A stretch of 64,000 nucleotides of DNA, taken from contig CM025856.1 of the NCBI GenBank assembly GCA_003952965.2, positions 13,896,489 to 13,960,488 of the forward strand, given 5' to 3'. A program made the position numbers and the translations under genes. The notes under the pieces are model-generated. The model was not told the origin of the DNA, searched no databases, and saw only the letters and a list, made by a program, of their open reading frames with translations. How positions within the stretch are numbered: position 1 is the first letter of the stretch; the number at the start of each line of letters is the position of its first letter. The stretch comes from Morella rubra (taxonomy: Eukaryota > Streptophyta > Magnoliopsida > Fagales > Myricaceae). Shown piece by piece: positions 24,171 to 36,215 of the stretch.

Positions 24171-27100
24171 TAAGGTTGAGTATCAGAATGGATGGAACCG
24201 GAATTAGCCATTCCAGTTCCAGTTTCGGTACTCATCCAAAATTTCATTCCGGTTCCATTCTGAGTACCAGAACGGATGGAACCAGAATGAACGGATGGAA
24301 CTAGAATGAGCCATTTCAATTCTGGTTTCGGTACTCGTCAGAATCCAAAATTTCATTCCGGTTCCATTCGAAAATGAAACCGAAATTTTTGAAAATCCAA
24401 AAATTCCAGTTCCATTAGAAGAAGCTGATAGCAAAATAACTAGTTTGGCAGCATAAAAGAAATAAAGTCCTTACAAAAGGATCAACTTCTAAGAACAAAA
24501 GTGAAAACATGGCAACTGATTTATATATGATACACCAGGAAAAGATGACACTGGTCAAACAAGCTAATTTTGTAATGGAAATTCCTATCTCTCTTGCGGC
24601 ATTGGAGCAAGAATCCAATTGAATTGAGCAATATTACTGCAGAAGCTCATCAAGGAGATCAACATCAGAGGCAATGAGTGAAAAACAACAAGTTCCAACT
24701 CGTTTGCATAGGCTTGTATGTAGCATTAGAACAGGAAGCACCAAAAACAAAAACATGCTTTCAGGAAACAAAAAATCGATCGGGAGTAGATTCCACCAAC
24801 ATCAACTAGTCCTGTAGATAGTCATTAAATTAATATGTTCCAAATAGTTTCCCTGCAGATAAGGTATCTCTAGTTGTGTACTAGAATACAGATTTGATAA
24901 ATCCACCAAAGACAATAACTATTGTGGTTTTACCATACAAGATTCAGCTAGGAGTTCAACGTGTTAGATCTGAGTATCACCGGAATTAGCCATTCCAGTT
25001 CCTCGGTCACATTCTGAGTTTGAACGGATGGAACTATGAGCTGGTTTCGGTACTCGTCAGGGCACAAATGGAAGGGCAGTTCAGCACTGAGAAATAAATA
25101 CAAAAGGGAGTGAAAACATGGCAACTGATGACACTGGTCGAATTGAATCCAATTGAATTGAGCAATATTACTGCAGAAGCTCATCAAGGAGATCAACATA
25201 GGCAATTAACAAGTTCCAACTCGTTTCCAGCATTAAGAAAACAAAAACATGCTTTCAGGAAACAAAAAATCGATCGGGAGTAGATTCCACCAACATCAAC
25301 TAGTCCTGTAGATAGTCATTAAATTAATATGTTCCAAATAGTTTCCCTGCAGATAAGGTATCTCTAGTTGTGTACTAGAATACAGAGATAAATCCACCAA
25401 AGAACTAGGATCACCACATATAGACGAACTAGAATAGCCAGTTCAAGTTTTTCACGTCAATCTCCAAAATTTCATTCCGGTTCCATTCGAAAATGAAACC
25501 GAAATTTTTGAAAATCCAAAAATTCCAGTTCCATTAGAAGAAGCTGATAGCAAAATAACTAGTTTGGCAGCATAAAAGAAATAAAGTCCTTACAAAAGGA
25601 TCAACTTCTAAGAACAAAAGTGAAAACATGGCAACTGATTTATATAGATACACCAGGAAAAGATGACACTGGTCAAACAAGCAATTCCTAGCATTGGAGC
25701 AAGAATCCAGTTCATGGCAGGCAAACAAAAGAAATAAAGCATTCCTTTTCGAAGTAGATCAACTACTAGTCAGAACAAAAGTGAGAATACATTTGGACAA
25801 TAACAACTAGATACAAGATCGGGTGGACACAGCTAGGAGTTGGGCACTGTGAAAATGGCCTGTACGTGTTAGATCGTGATAAGGTTGAGTATCAGAATGG
25901 ATGGAACCGGAATTAGCCATTCCAGTTCCAGTTTCGGTACTCACAAAATTTCATTCCGGTTCCAAACAGAAGAATCGGATGGAACTAGAATGAGTCAAAC
26001 TGGAATAAAATTTCATTCCGGTTCCATTCGAAAATGAAACCGAAATTTTTGAAAATCCAAAAATTCCAGTTCCATTAGAAGAAGCTGATAGCAAAATAAC
26101 TAGTTTGGCAGCATAAAAGAAATAAAGTCCTTACAAAAGGATCAACTTCTAAGAACAAAAGTGAAAACATGGCAACTGATTTATATATGATACACCAGGA
26201 AAAGATGACACTGGTCAAACAAGCTAATTTTGTAATGGAAATTCCTATCTCTCTTGCGGCATTGGAGCAAGAATCCAATTGAATTGAGCAATATTACTTC
26301 ATCAAGGAGATCAACATCAGAGGCAATGAGTGAAAAACAACAAGTTCCAACTCGTTTGCATAGGCTTGTATGTAGCATTAGAACAGGAAGCACCAAAAAC
26401 AAAAACATGCTTTCAGGAAACAAAAAATCGATCGGGAGTAGATTCCACCAACATCAACTAGTCCTGTAGATAGTCATTAAATTAATATGTTCCAAATAGT
26501 TTCCCTGCAGATAAGGTATCTCTAGTTGTGTACTAGAATACAGATTTGATAAATCCACCAAAGACAATAACTATTGTGTTACCTTTTCTTCCTCTAGTTT
26601 TACCATACAAGATCGGGTCACCAGGACACAGCTAGGAGTTGGGCACTGTGAAAATGGCCTGTACGTGTTAGATCGTGATAAGGTTGAGTATCAGAATGGA
26701 TGGAACCGGAATTAGCCATTCCAGTTCCAGTTTCGGTACTCATCCAAAATTTCATTCCGGTTCCATTCTGAGTATGGAACCAGAATGAACGGATGGAACT
26801 AGAATGAGCCATTTCAATTCTGGTTTCGGTACTCGTCAGAATCCAAAATTTCATTCCGGTTCCATTCGAAAATGAAACCGAAATTTTTGAAAATCCAAAA
26901 ATTCCAGTTCCATTAGAAGAAGCTGATAGCAAAATAACTAGTTTGGCAGCATAAAAGAAATAAAGTCCTTACAAAAGGATCAACTTCTAAGAACAAAAGT
27001 GAAAACATGGCAACTGATTTATATATGATACACCAGGAAAAGATGACACTGGTCAAACAAGCTAATTTTGTAATGGAAATTCCTATCTCTCTTGCGGCAT

Positions 27101-27407
27101 TGGAGCAAGAATCCAATTGAATTGAGCAATATTACTGCAGAAGCTCATCAAGGAGATCAACATCAGAGGCAATGAGTGAAAAACAACAAGTTCCAACTCG
27201 TTTGCATAGGCTTGTATGTAGCATTAGAACAGGAAGCACCAAAAACAAAAACATGCTTTCAGGAAACAAAAAATCGATCGGGAGTAGATTCCACCAACAT
27301 CAACTAGTCTGTAGATAGTCATTAAATTAATATGTTCCAAATAGTTTCCCTGCAGATAAGGTATCTCTAGTTGTGTACTAGAATACAGATTTGATAAATC
27401 CACCAAA
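24049..27407. repeat. Tandem array of about 0.85-kb units spanning the copia/hAT boundary
   Basis: Five head-to-tail units: 24049-24904 (856 bp), 24905-25395 (491 bp), 25396 to about 25790, about 25790-26556, and 26557-27401 (845 bp). Each starts in copia protease sequence (ACCAAAGACAATAACTATTG), includes the left end of the hAT, and ends ...GATAAATCC. The join always falls on ACCAAA, a 6-bp motif present at both original edges (24049-24054 in copia, 27402-27407 in the hAT). The first and last units are nearly identical. The middle ones have many scattered deletions of a few to about 150 bp. Confidence 0.88.
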
Positions 27408-28167
27408 AATCACTACTAAGATTTATCTTTTGGCATATATGCTTCAAGCGTAAGAGACCAACTTATTGATCTTTCAATCCAAACCATAATTAATCATATC
27501 CCATTAATGGCATTAAGTCTGCATAACAGTCACCATCCTAACACGCCTACACCATTGCCAACAGTACTAGATATCTAAGTTAATGGTGAGTATGATCAAC
27601 ATACATATATAAAACAGTTTCAGGAAAAAAAGTACAATCATAACATGAACTTGCAGAGAGAACCACCGAGAGTAAAATAACAATGGTATTTACAAAATAC
27701 AACATTTTACAAAATTAAAATTAAAATTAACATACCCCACCTCAAGAGAGAGTTGGTGAGAGATTTGGCTACCAAAGCTCAACTAAATTTACCAACCCGC
27801 GAGAGAGAAGGGGGAGAGAGAGAGAAATTTCGGGAGGGAGAGAGTTGAGAGAGTAGAGAAAGATAGAGACTTCAGAAGGGTGGGAGGGACGACGACACAC
27901 GACGGAGGTCAGACTCAGTGCACCGGGCGGGGGGGGGGGGGTGGTTGGGCTACTGGGAGTTGGGCGGGACTCTTTGATGAAGAAACTTTAAAAGAGAGAC
28001 TTCACATGACCTGGGTCATTTTGACCCAGGTAACCCTTATTATTATTTTTTAACACCAGTGCCAAGCCCTGAATTAATTTTTTTTTTTGTTTTAAAAAAA
28101 AATTCCAGAATCGAAAATTTCGGTTCTCAGAATTTTCGATTTCCATTGGGAAAAATTCTCACTCTTA
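24171..28167. mobile_element. Non-autonomous hAT-like DNA transposon inserted in copia pol
   Basis: The ends are imperfect inverted repeats: TAAGGTTGAGTAT on the left and, read inward on the minus strand, TAAGAGTGAGAAT on the right. They resemble the TAGGGGTGAG-type ends of plant hAT elements. It is flanked by 8-bp near-identical direct repeats, GATCGTGA (24163-24170) and GATCGTAA (28168-28175), the hAT target-duplication length. Removing the insert and one repeat rejoins the copia frame ('LDR' to 'NHH'). Subterminal regions are full of GGAACCGGAAT/ATTCCGGTTCC motifs. I found no transposase or dimerisation (hATC) domain. Internally it is swollen by a tandem array (24049-27401), and it ends with a GA-rich tract (27790-27880), 13 Gs (27929-27941) and a perfect hairpin (28009-28031). 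Confidence 0.8.
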
Positions 28168-28175
28168 GATCGTAA

Positions 28176-30855
28176 TCACCATGCTTTCCTTTCAGCCGCA
28201 TTTTCTAATAAACCACGAGCTTCGGTTCAGTTGTGGCATGCTTCTCTTGGACACCCCAATTTTGGTATTGTTTCTTCTCCTTCAAAATTAGGGTCTATTT
28301 CTTGTAGCAATAAATGCTGAACACTGATTCCAAATTTTGTATTGGCTGTAAACTAGGAAAAAATCACCGTTTACCATTTTCTATTAATGATAATCGATAT
28401 GCTTTTCCTTTTGATTGCTTACATTGTGATTTATGGGGTCTCTCACCAATTGCTTCAACCACTGGATATAGATATTATGCCATGTTTATTGATGATTGTA
28501 CTCGTTTTGGTTGGATCTTTTCTTTAAAACTTAAATCTGACTTTTTCAATACATTCATCAATTTTCAATGCTACATTGAAACCCAATTTTCCTTCAAAAT
28601 TAAATCTTTTCAGTGTGATGACAGTACTGAGTTCACTAACAATCGGTTTTGTACTCATCTCACTTCCTATGGCATTGAACTTTGACTTGCGTGTCCTTAT
28701 ACTCCTAGCCGAAATGGGATTGCTGAACGTAAACATTGACATGTCATAGAAACCGGTCTAACCCTTATGTTTCATGCATGCGTGCCTTTATCTCTTTGGG
28801 TTGAGGCTTTCTATATAGTCATTTTTCTCATCAAATGGCTTCTATCGCCAAATCTCGGTGGCAAGACTCTTTATGAGCTTCTATATGGTAAGCAACCCGA
28901 TTACTCTATGCTCCGCACATTTGGTTGTCTTTGTTTTTCTTATTTGTGTGATTATGTCCCTAATAACTTATCTCCAAAATCTATTCCTTGTGCATTTTTA
29001 GGTTATAACACTCTTCATAAAAGGTTTTCATTGTTTAGACCAACATACACATCGTGTCTACATTTCTCGTTGCGTGAAATTTCATGAAACTTGTTTTCCT
29101 TATGCGGGTCCTAATACGCAAAGTGTTCCTAGCTTGAGTCCTTGTGATCAATTCAGTGACCCCATGGAATGTGGATCTTCTCTGTCTCCTTGTTCTTCAG
29201 ATACTTTGCCTAATTCCTTGGACCTTACTTGTTTCCCATGTAGTTACGAAACACCTAAGTCCTATCCGTCAAATCTCCAATCATCACTTCTTCCTCTACC
29301 TCTGATCCGTTGACCATTGACTCCCTTGTTTCCTTTCTATCCGTTCCTCTACCCTTTGTAACGGTTCCACCTCCAACTAGCCACCGAATGATTACTAGAG
29401 GAAAAGCAGGTATTTTCAAACCTAAGGCATATCATGCTCTAACACTTTCTCTTCTTCTCAGTATTTTCAAGCACTCCTTGCTACTAAAGAGCATTTGAGA
29501 TTTAAGTTTGCTGTAAAACATCCTGAGTAGTTCTTAGCTATGAATGATGAAATTCACACTTTGAAGCAAAATGAGACATGGGATCTTGTTCCTCATCTCG
29601 TTAATAAAACCATTGTTGGGTGTAAATGGATCTTTAAAACAAAACTTCGTGCTGATGGATCTATTGAACGACATAAGCCTTATGACCCAGGGATTCTCTC
29701 AGATCCATGGTCTTGATTTTGAAGACACATTCAGTCCTGTGGTGCGTCCTGCTATTGTTCGGATTATTCTCACATTGGCCATCTCTTCTGGATGACATTT
29801 ACATCAATTGGATGTTAAAAACCCTTTTTCTTCCTGGACATGTCTCTAAGGAGGTTTATACGGAACAACCTAGCTACATTGACCCTCAACTTCCTCGTAA
29901 TGTATGTCGTTTGAGGCATGCTTTCTATGGTCTCAAACAAGACCCAAGAGCTTGGTTCCAACGCTTTAGCACTTTTTTGTTGAAGCTTGGTTTTTTACTC
30001 AGTCAAGCATATTTGTTTTTGTTCATATATCACTCTTCAACTGACATTGTTTACTTGTTGCTCTATGTCGACAATATGATCATCACTGGTAGTAATTCTT
30101 CCTTGATTTGATCTCTTATTATTTGGCTCTCTTAGGAATTCTCTATGAAAAATTTAGGACCTCTTCATTATTTCCTTGGCATTGAAGTTCTTTCTAATGC
30201 TCAAGGTATTTTTCCCAGTCAAACGAAGTATGCACTTGATCTTCTCCGGAGTGCCAACATGGTTGATTCCAAGCCTATCTCCACTCCTTTTGTGGTTGGC
30301 CATCACTTGTCTACTGAAGGAAAGTTGTTCTCGGATCCAACTCTCTTTCGATCGCTTGATGGTGCTCTTCAATAGGCTGGATCTTTCTTTTAGTGCAAAT
30401 TTTATCTGCTAATACATGCATGCTCCCACTAAAGATCACTTCCGCGCTTTGAAATGTATTCTACGTTATGTTAAAGACACGGTTCACCATGGTCTTCAAT
30501 TACATCACAATTCCTCTCCTGCGTTGCTTGGTTATTCTGATGCGGATTGGGCTGGTTGTCCTAACACCTGCCGTTCTACTACAGGCTACATCATATTTTT
30601 TGGACCCAACTTAATCTCATGCTGTTTCAAGAAACAGACTACAATTTCCCGTTCTCGTGCCGAGGCTGAATATCGTGCACTTACTTTGGTTGCCGCTGAA
30701 TTATCTTGGCTTGTCCAATTGCTTAGAAATTTTCATGTCCTATTGCTTTTACCACCAAAGATTCTTTGTGACAATCGAAGTGCCATCTTTATGGCCATCA
30801 ATCCGGTTACTAGACCTCGTTCCAAACATATTGCTATTGATTATCATTTTTAAAC
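28176..30855 (+). pseudogene. Copia pol remnant: integrase, reverse transcriptase, RNase H
   Basis: The pre-integrase zinc region is seen as 'LWHASLGHPNFGI' (about 28226). Integrase follows in 28314-29090 with 'HCDLWG', 'FIDDCTRFGWI' and 'FQCDDSTEF', consistent with a D,D,E core. Reverse transcriptase lies at about 29500-30110 ('ETWDLVP', 'GCKWIFKTKL', 'GLDFEDTFSPV', 'AFYGLKQDPRAWFQ', 'LLLYVDNMIITGSN'). The catalytic box is YVDN, so the second aspartate is lost. RNase H lies in 30416-30853 ('GYSDADWAGCPNTCRSTTGY', 'SRAEAEYRAL', 'CDNRSAIFMAINP', 'SKHIAIDYH'). The frame is interrupted at least five times. Confidence 0.88.
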
Positions 30856-31010
30856 ATAATTAGTGGCTAATGGGAATTTGAAACCTGGCTATGTTCCTTC
30901 ACATCTTCAGTTGGCAGATTCTTTACTAAGGATGTCAACAAACCTTAGTTCCTCCTTTTTCACAGCAAGCTGCGCGTTACCCCTTCTTCCACGCTCAACT
31001 TGGAGGGGGG

Positions 31011-31211
31011 TGTTAAGGAAGAATCATTTTCTGATTCTTCCCTTGATTTTAGATGATTTGATATTTGAATTTTACTTGTATTATGTTTTTCCTTATCTGT
31101 AGGATTACAACCTATTTCTTTAGTTTATTTTCTTGTATATAGGATTCTCTTTCTTTGTAAATGTTGTCTATATAATTAAAATTCTTCACCTCAATAATGA
31201 TTGAGGATTCC
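31011..31211 (+). repeat. 3' LTR of copia element, right end truncated
   Basis: Starts TGTTAAGG directly after the polypurine tract and follows the 5' LTR to ...TGAGGATTCC, then diverges. It lacks the 18-bp hairpin insertion, as does the copy-1 LTR. This shows the insertion is private to copy 2. Confidence 0.85.
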
Positions 31212-31212
31212 A

Positions 31213-34200
31213 GCGCGTGTTGGCATTCCTGAGTTGCGGAGATGATCTGAATGGATAAGATGCATGGTTTCCTTTTACTGTTTGCCCTATAAAGATCGAG
31301 GTTGGGTACGTACGTACAATATTAAACAGAAGAAAGTATAGGTTCCGGTCGGTGTAATGGTTAGATGCTAGTGTTCTTCTCAAGTCGATATACAGAAAGA
31401 GAAAGAAGTACTAGAGGGTGGGTTGAAGAATTCTGTAAAATTATTGGTCAAAAGATAAGGTACGTACAGATATTTTGAGATGGTTGATGTGCAGGCTAAC
31501 AAATGAATTGGGACGACAAATGCTGTACTATTCATCTGATCTGTGTGAAAAGATTGGAAAGAGAATCTTAGCCCAAAAGCTAGATGCTTCTCAAAATACG
31601 TTCAGTACTCTGTGACCTCTCTGCAAATACAGGTTGTAATGGATCTTCTTGCTTTCAATTGACAGATTATTGGTGCTGGCCATTATTCACTTGGAAAATT
31701 TTGGGTAATGCTTCCAGAATGAATGATATCCCGATAGAAATCCTGGCCTCTATGGAAAAGCGTGTTATATATTGCTCCGAGTATATTTACCACAAAGAAA
31801 AATTTACAAGGATGTGTTTGCCCTTTTGACATCATTTCCAATTTATAGTCCAAATGGAAAGGTTCCAATTTGAGATCATAGAAACATTATATATACTATC
31901 GTCTTGTACGTTGCTTGGACTTTCAAGCTGTGTGCGAACCAGCATAAAATTTTTTACTTTTGTTTTGTTTTCTTTTCTCTTTAGAAAAAAAAAAATCTTA
32001 ATCCCTGCGTAGATATAAAGAAGCTGGAAAGCAAAGCGCATTACCAATGTGGTTTAAGATTTTCCCCTTTGTCACAGTAAAACACTTTTCACGATGCTTT
32101 CTTGCAGGGAAAAGGGAGCTTCAATATCCAAACTGTAATGATTATCGTGGTAAGATATCGATAGAAACGACATCAACATGGAAAGCAAAAGTCGCGCACT
32201 CGGTAGATTAATTTCTTGTCATTTTGAGCGGACGAGAGTTATTATCATCGAGCTAAATCATCCACCTATCTAACTATCTGCAAGTCTGCAACTCTTAATG
32301 TTGGAGACATGTCCCACATAATTCCCACTGGATGCTGGAGGAATCTTGTGGCCTTGTCGTAGATGGTCACAAGGGAGTACTTTTGCACCACTTGAGTGAC
32401 GGATCTTGAACAAAACCACCGGCCATAAAGTGCGCGCACTAGTTGACTGGACCCAGTTATGGCATTTAAGCGGATATGCACCTAACTCGATTTTCAGCTA
32501 TGAGTGGGGGCCGGGTTCATGGAGGCGCCCAACCCCAGGTTAGATTTTTGTCTTGGATGATGGGTGATCATATATAGTATGTGGAAAACAGATAATCCAG
32601 TGATTCTCTCTGCTAATAGTATATCCACATGTGTCGACATCCGTAAAAGTTTGTTCTGTCACTGAATTGCTTGCAAGATCTTTTAGAATTACGAGTCAAA
32701 TGAACATGCAATCTGGTGCTGAAAGATGGTTGTAATGTAGTATACATACGAATCTGAAAAGGAAATTAAGGAAGAAAAGAATAGGTAACTATTATCTTGC
32801 ATCCTCTCTCTCTCCGGCCCAAAGTAGATGCCCTTTTGCGTGTTTTTTTTTTTTCCTTTTCCAAAAACATCAGTCAGTAGTCCAATCTTTTTGTTGTTTT
32901 GGGCAACTGTGAATTTCATTTCACATTACACGTGGTGAGTGCAAACGGATCTTAAGGCGGGTTACAAATGATATGGGCATAAAACCCCATTTCACAACAT
33001 TGAGAATTCAAAGAGCCATTTATCCATTGACCTTAAAAGCCTCGATCTAAATGACTATAAAAATCTCGTACAGACATGTCAAGAGACCTGTAGTTCTTAA
33101 ATAGGTCCAAAGACCGGCCCGTACAGATTTTCTCCTCAAACGGCAATTTCAGTATTGGGAGGATGGGGTGATCGAACACCTTACTCCCACTCTCCTGAAA
33201 GGTCATTCAACTGGCAGGGACGACTTAGATAGGTAGGCACGTGAAGTAACAGTCTAAGACCCCGAAGGTCTCATATTATAGTCTAAAAAATAGGAATCAC
33301 TTTTATAAAATTAAAGTTGAAAAAAAATTAAAACTTTAGAGATATAACTTACTGACATAAAAAGGCAGAGCATTTTAGAAACTAGCATTAGTAATAATAA
33401 TAGTCTAATTAACTCTAATTCGGTTGTTGCTGCTTCAAGAGATTTCAGATTTTTAGATTTTATTGTCCAAGAATTTATATTTCAAAACTGAAGCTTATAA
33501 AAAGTTATTTACTAACAGCTATGTTTCAAGATAAATTAAACAGCTTAGTAATTTTATCTATCGAAAATGATTTTATTAGTTAAACTTGAATATAAAAATT
33601 TAATCAGTAATTTTACATCTAAAAAGACAAGAAATAAATTTATAATTTAATTTTAAATTTATTAATTTTTTTTAAAACTAAAAGACTTCAATCACCCAAA
33701 AATGTTAAGCGGTCCTGCTGCTCCTGCTTACCATCACGTGAAAAATCGGGACACAGCAAGGGGGTCGTCTTGCCAATGCCCCAAGTCTTATGTCCATTGT
33801 CCGGGCCCTTGAGCCCTTGTTGTTATGTGTGGATCCAAGTATCGATTGCTGTCATTGTAAAGGGCCTTGTGTCTTGCTGTTTTGTAGCTCGCCCTTCGGG
33901 CCTTAGTCAAGTGCCTTATTTTGTATACTTGCCTACTAGTTTATTTAATAAAATTTCTTAATTGCCTAAAAAATACCAATTGATATGGTTAGTCCTAGGA
34001 GCATTCTCATGGCCCTTTTGCCGTGGCTAATTCACGTACCAAAGCATGAAAGCACAATAAAAGATTAAACAACAATTAAATAATTATAGTAAAAGTCTCT
34101 TGAAGTTAATTTTCTGCCGTATCTCTGTTTCCCTGCTCGATAGAAAAAACCGTTCCGCCTCTTTCCTCTAGTCTTGTCCAATATTTTTCACCCTCTTTTT

Positions 34201-35300
34201 TTCACTACTAAGAGGTATAAACACCAAGACCAACAGTTACCTCTTTTTTTTTTTTAGTAGCACCCCTTTTATATCTCTTTCCATTCAGGCCCGCTTAGAC
34301 TATAGGCCGCAGCTGAGCCATTGCCTACGGCCCCAATAAAGAAGGTCCCTAATATATATAGGAAAGCCCCCACATAATTTATTAATTCTTTAATGACTCC
34401 ATTTTGAAAAATGTTCAATCTTTTGAAACTTATGTGGAGGGGTTTTAATGAGTTCTTAATCAGTTTATAAAAAAAAACCTAGATTAAAGGGATTTAATTA
34501 TAAATTAACAACTATCTAGACTACTCAATTGCTCGTTGTTTATATATATCAAAGATATCTATTCAAATGTGTACCATAGTTCCTGGCTCTTTCTACCTAC
34601 TTAATTGCATCGAAAGAATTAGAAATCATATTTCAAAAGGTTTTAACGTTTATTGCATTAAAAAAAAAGCGCCTCTTCCCGAAAAAGAACAAAAACTTCT
34701 ATATATCCCATCTATATATCACTTATTATTATCTTCTTTCTTCTTCTCAATTCTTATTCATATATAGCCATAATATCAAGTTCACCCATGATCACTAAGG
34801 GTGAGATACTATTATTCTATATTATTCTTTTATTTTAATATTAATTTTGTATCCGAAAAGGATAGGAAAAAATACTTTAATATTTTATTAAAATATGACA
34901 TTTTATAACTTAATTACAATTGTTATATTTTAAGGTCTCACCTATGGCGGCCCCAATTAATGACATTGAGCCCCACATGTTGGCATTAGGCTGTACTTAA
35001 GATCACCTGGTTCTGTTAGCTAATTTCCATTAGAGTTGCTCAACAAGCTTTAGAGATCTGACCTAAAAATACAAACAAAGGAATAAAAGAAAGGGTATGG
35101 AAACATGAGAATAATATCCCACCATTTATGCTTATCAGAATCAATATCGTGCATTTGCACGATACATAAATCGACCATTTGTATTCATCTAATTGGAGTG
35201 AATCTTATAGACTGCAAACGCGAATATTTGTACAGGCCGCAGCATCTCGGTTTATGCACATGGATGAAAAAAGGTAGTGTCACCGTGGTGTGCCATCTTT
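31213..35300. other. Intergenic, no gene recognised
   Basis: AT-rich sequence without convincing genes. The open frames (31584-31829, 32266-32481 minus, 33770-33961, 34567-34767) are short and unrecognised. A tRNA-like half (about 31348-31366, GGTGTAATGGTTAG-type) is too incomplete to call. GGCCCC-rich patches at 34290-34345 and 34935-34975, facing each other around an AT-rich core, may mark an old transposon, but no ends can be set. Confidence 0.35.
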
Positions 35301-35310
35301 GTTCATGTAA

Positions 35311-35440
35311 TTTTTTTTTTTGCCAAGTAAAAGAGTGGAAGGTGGGGGACAGCAGTATAGCCAATTTTTTTTAGGCATGACCATAGAAACTCCCACTCGC
35401 TGTAGAATGTTCGGATTAATAAGTCATAACTATCTGTCCT
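35311..35440 (-). mobile_element. Partial SINE-like fragment
   Basis: A T-run (35311-35321) followed by AAGTAAAAGAGTGGAAG and then 'GACCATAGAAACTCCCACTCG' with 'GTAGAATGT' parallels the 3' part of the SINE-like element at 37663-37926, in the same orientation. It appears to be a diverged, 5'-truncated second member of that family. Confidence 0.4.
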
Positions 35441-35814
35441 GAAAGAGAGGATCATCATTACAGCCCCACCAACATGCAGCTATATATCAACATTTTCCTC
35501 GTGTTTGGAAATCTGAGTCTCCCATAAGGAAAGTCGAATATATATTATGGCGGGTATCCTAGAAAATTCTAATGCACTGCATGCCATCAGAATTATGCAG
35601 CACAAATTGCACCGAGCTTCTAGCTAGGTTTCTGCAATATGAATCCATTAGAAGTTTTCAGCAATCAATTTCCTTTCCGTGGGCAATGAGAGGAATCTAT
35701 TCCGGCAGGCCACAACAAACGCTTGTTGAGTAGAGATTTTCCCCCGATACCCTTTACTCATGTACAAGTTGGCCGTATTTTCTATAGTTATATATATATA
35801 TATACACATACACA

Positions 35815-36215
35815 GGATTAATTACATTTTACACCCATGTGATTTTGGGGTTTTGATAGACATTCCAGTTATGTAGTTTTAGGCTTCTTTCGATTTACAC
35901 TCCGCCGTTTATTATCCGTTATTTTGAAAGGAAAAGTTAGTCATGTGTTTTGTACGTGACTCACTTGTCAATTTTGTCCCGATATTCAATAAAGATTAAA
36001 TACACTTTGTACCTACGTAGTTTGGGAGGTCTGACACTTTGCACCCAAAAAATTAGTCACGTGTTTTGTACATGATTGACTTTTCTGTTCGAAATAACGG
36101 ATAAATTTAGAGAAGGTGCAAAGTGTCAAGATCGACCTCCAAACTACGTGAGTAAAATGTCTCAAAATTAAAAAAAAGAGATACAAAATATCAAGGATGC
36201 AAAGTGTAACTAACT
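35815..36215. mobile_element. Foldback MITE
   Basis: Outer inverted repeats (TTACATTTTACACCC near 35823 and its degenerate complement ending near 36211) enclose a second inverted pair. 36002-36048 (ACACTTTGTACC...CACTTTGCACCC) pairs with 36115-36160 (GGTGCAAAGTGTCAA...). There is no coding capacity, and TA-rich runs flank both ends. It shares the ACACTTTGCACCC motif with the element at 41133-41530. Confidence 0.55.

Larger units (their letters stand above)
22447..31211 (+). mobile_element. Copia LTR retrotransposon, degenerate, with nested hAT
   Basis: The order is 5' LTR, primer site, gag, protease, [hAT insertion], pre-integrase, integrase, reverse transcriptase, RNase H, polypurine tract (GGAGGGGGG at 31002-31010), 3' LTR. 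This is the copia (Pseudoviridae-type) order with integrase before RT. All reading frames have stops or frameshifts, and the RT box reads YVDN rather than YVDD, so it is dead. No 5-bp target duplication is visible (CCCTG on the left, GCGCG on the right). The 3' LTR lacks the last 40-odd bases of the 5' LTR, so the right end has been lost. The LTRs differ at many bases, far more than the tandem copies do, so insertion predates the 8.5-kb duplication. Confidence 0.92.

Noticed and set aside
24110..27116. Recurrent minus-strand frames of 64-104 codons in the hAT array
   Set aside because: They repeat because the DNA repeats; no transposase, BED finger or hATC motif, and low-complexity Asn/Gly/Thr sequence from the GGAACCGGAAT motifs.
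24049..27407. CRISPR-like spaced repeats
   Set aside because: Units are about 0.85 kb and contiguous, in a plant nuclear context; a tandem array, not a CRISPR.
31340..31375. tRNA-like segment with GGTGTAATGGTTAG
   Set aside because: Resembles the D-arm of tRNA-Gln but lacks acceptor, anticodon and T arms; at most a remnant.
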